A stretch of 13,148 bases of DNA, taken from assembly GCA_002296885.1 (NCBI GenBank), contig DBIH01000106.1, forward strand, positions 1-13,148, written 5' to 3'. Below are positions 12,544-13,148 of the stretch, one piece after another. A program made the position numbers and the translations under genes. The notes under the pieces were generated by a model. It was given only the letters and a program-made list of their open reading frames with translations. It searched no databases and was not told where the DNA came from. The DNA comes from Flavobacterium sp. UBA807 (GTDB taxonomy: Bacteria; Bacteroidota; Bacteroidia; Flavobacteriales; Flavobacteriaceae). The stretch's first letter is position 1; every line of letters starts with the position of its first letter.

Positions 12544-13148
12544 ATGGCTGAAACAATGAAATTCCCCTTCTACATCAAACTAGCAGCCCTACTCTTTTGT
12601 TTGTCATCGATATTTGTTGCCTTATATTTTGGTCAGGAAATAATTTGTCCTATTCTACTTGCGCTGCTTTTTGCGATAATGCTCCGCCCTGTTGTTAATT
12701 TCCTAAACAAAAAGCTTCGCTTTCCGCATTTCATTGCAGTCGTTCTGGTTATTGTACTATTTGTGCTGTTATTTCTTGGCGTTTTCTATTTTATTTCAGT
12801 ACAGGTAACCGATATGGCTGATGATTGGGGAAAAATCAAACGCAATTTCTTTTATCATCTTGAACATTTTCAACAAATGATCAGGGACAATTTTCATTTA
12901 AGCAAAAGCGAGCAAAATGAAATCATTACCAAAGCAGCCAATGATAGCATGAATGATGGTAAAAAGATTGTTGGTACGACATTGAATTCGTTTGCTGATG
13001 TAATTCTAAATGCGACTTTGGTTCCCATTTACGCTTTTCTTTTCTTATATTATCAAAATCATTTCATTGTTTTCCTTTGCAAATTATGCAAACCTGAACA
13101 TCATAGAAAATTGAAAGAAGTGCTGTATCAGATAAAAATTGCGGTACA
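12544..13148 (+). CDS. AI-2E family permease (PerM-like), N-terminal part, runs off window
   Basis: The frame from ATG 12544 is open to the last base, giving 201 codons plus two bases with no stop. The translation MAETMKFPFYIKLAALLF starts a hydrophobic N-terminus with membrane segments near residues 11-29, 31-48 and 62-86. A soluble, charged, helical region follows (about 88-150), then another membrane segment near 164-185 (LVPIYAFLFLYY). This helix-pair, long loop, helix layout and the LRPVVNFL segment (47-54) are typical of the AI-2E exporter/PerM superfamily (PF01594-like). Despite the name, members have varied roles, including ion or Na+/H+ transport, and signal export should not be assumed. 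It starts 30 bp after maf. A possible -7 box, TAACTTTA (12520-12527), lies just upstream, but read-through from maf is equally likely. The usual length is about 350 aa, so roughly the C-terminal 40 percent is missing from the window. Confidence 0.88.
   Translation, partial: MAETMKFPFYIKLAALLFCLSSIFVALYFGQEIICPILLALLFAIMLRPVVNFLNKKLRFPHFIAVVLVIVLFVLLFLGVFYFISVQVTDMADDWGKIKRNFFYHLEHFQQMIRDNFHLSKSEQNEIITKAANDSMNDGKKIVGTTLNSFADVILNATLVPIYAFLFLYYQNHFIVFLCKLCKPEHHRKLKEVLYQIKIAV

Noticed and set aside
12544..13148. Autoinducer-2 quorum-sensing exporter
   Set aside because: The family name is historical; nothing nearby (no luxS or receptor genes) supports signal export, so only the family is called.
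1..13148. Defence island, prophage or biosynthetic cluster
   Set aside because: No integrase, transposase, nuclease-helicase pair, toxin-antitoxin pair or modular synthase is present; gene content and composition look like ordinary core genome.

Overview
The window looks like chromosomal core genome from a Flavobacterium-like member of the Bacteroidota. The evidence is AT-rich intergenic DNA, A-rich leaders without clear Shine-Dalgarno sequences, repeated matches to the Bacteroidota promoter pattern (TTTG or TTG, about 20 bases, then TAnnTTTG), a carboxypeptidase-regulatory-like secreted protein, an archaeal-type UbiA prenyltransferase, and an alpha-oxoamine synthase-like enzyme of the kind used for sphingolipids or sulfonolipids. 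I see no phage, transposase, CRISPR array, tRNA or rRNA.

Layout. The window opens with the 3' end of an ammonium transporter (1-486, +), which ends 2 bp from the convergent purB. On the minus strand a sirtuin deacylase (2649 to 1954) is followed by purB (1832 to 489), with an AT-rich inverted repeat between them. Divergent from the sirtuin is a SpoU-family tRNA methyltransferase (trmH, 2704-3366, +), which converges with 2 bp spacing on a secreted protein of unknown role (4160 to 3369, -). A DEAD-box RNA helicase of the DeaD type (6223 to 4325, -) ends in a clear intrinsic terminator. The 330-bp gap upstream of it (6224-6553) holds two palindromic elements that look like dispersed intergenic repeats. 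Next come rdgB (7123 to 6554, -) and, divergent from it, an alpha-oxoamine synthase-like PLP enzyme (7207-8466, +). A perfect 14-bp bidirectional terminator separates that enzyme from a membrane-anchored serine hydrolase with a class A beta-lactamase-like fold (9550 to 8528, -). The right end is a compact plus-strand cluster: DUF2520 Rossmann protein, KdsC-like HAD phosphatase, UbiA prenyltransferase, Maf pyrophosphatase, then the start of an AI-2E family permease that runs off the window. Two of the junctions in this cluster overlap.

Functional themes. Most genes are housekeeping: purine synthesis (purB), nucleotide-pool cleaning (rdgB, maf), RNA metabolism (trmH, helicase), protein deacylation (sirtuin) and envelope or lipid chemistry (PLP enzyme, KdsC, UbiA). 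I do not see a convincing new multi-gene system. The points most worth a second look are the cysteine-free sirtuin, the unresolved substrates of the PLP enzyme and the UbiA enzyme, the serine hydrolase with no obvious deacylation glutamate, the palindromic elements, and the interleaved divergent promoters.
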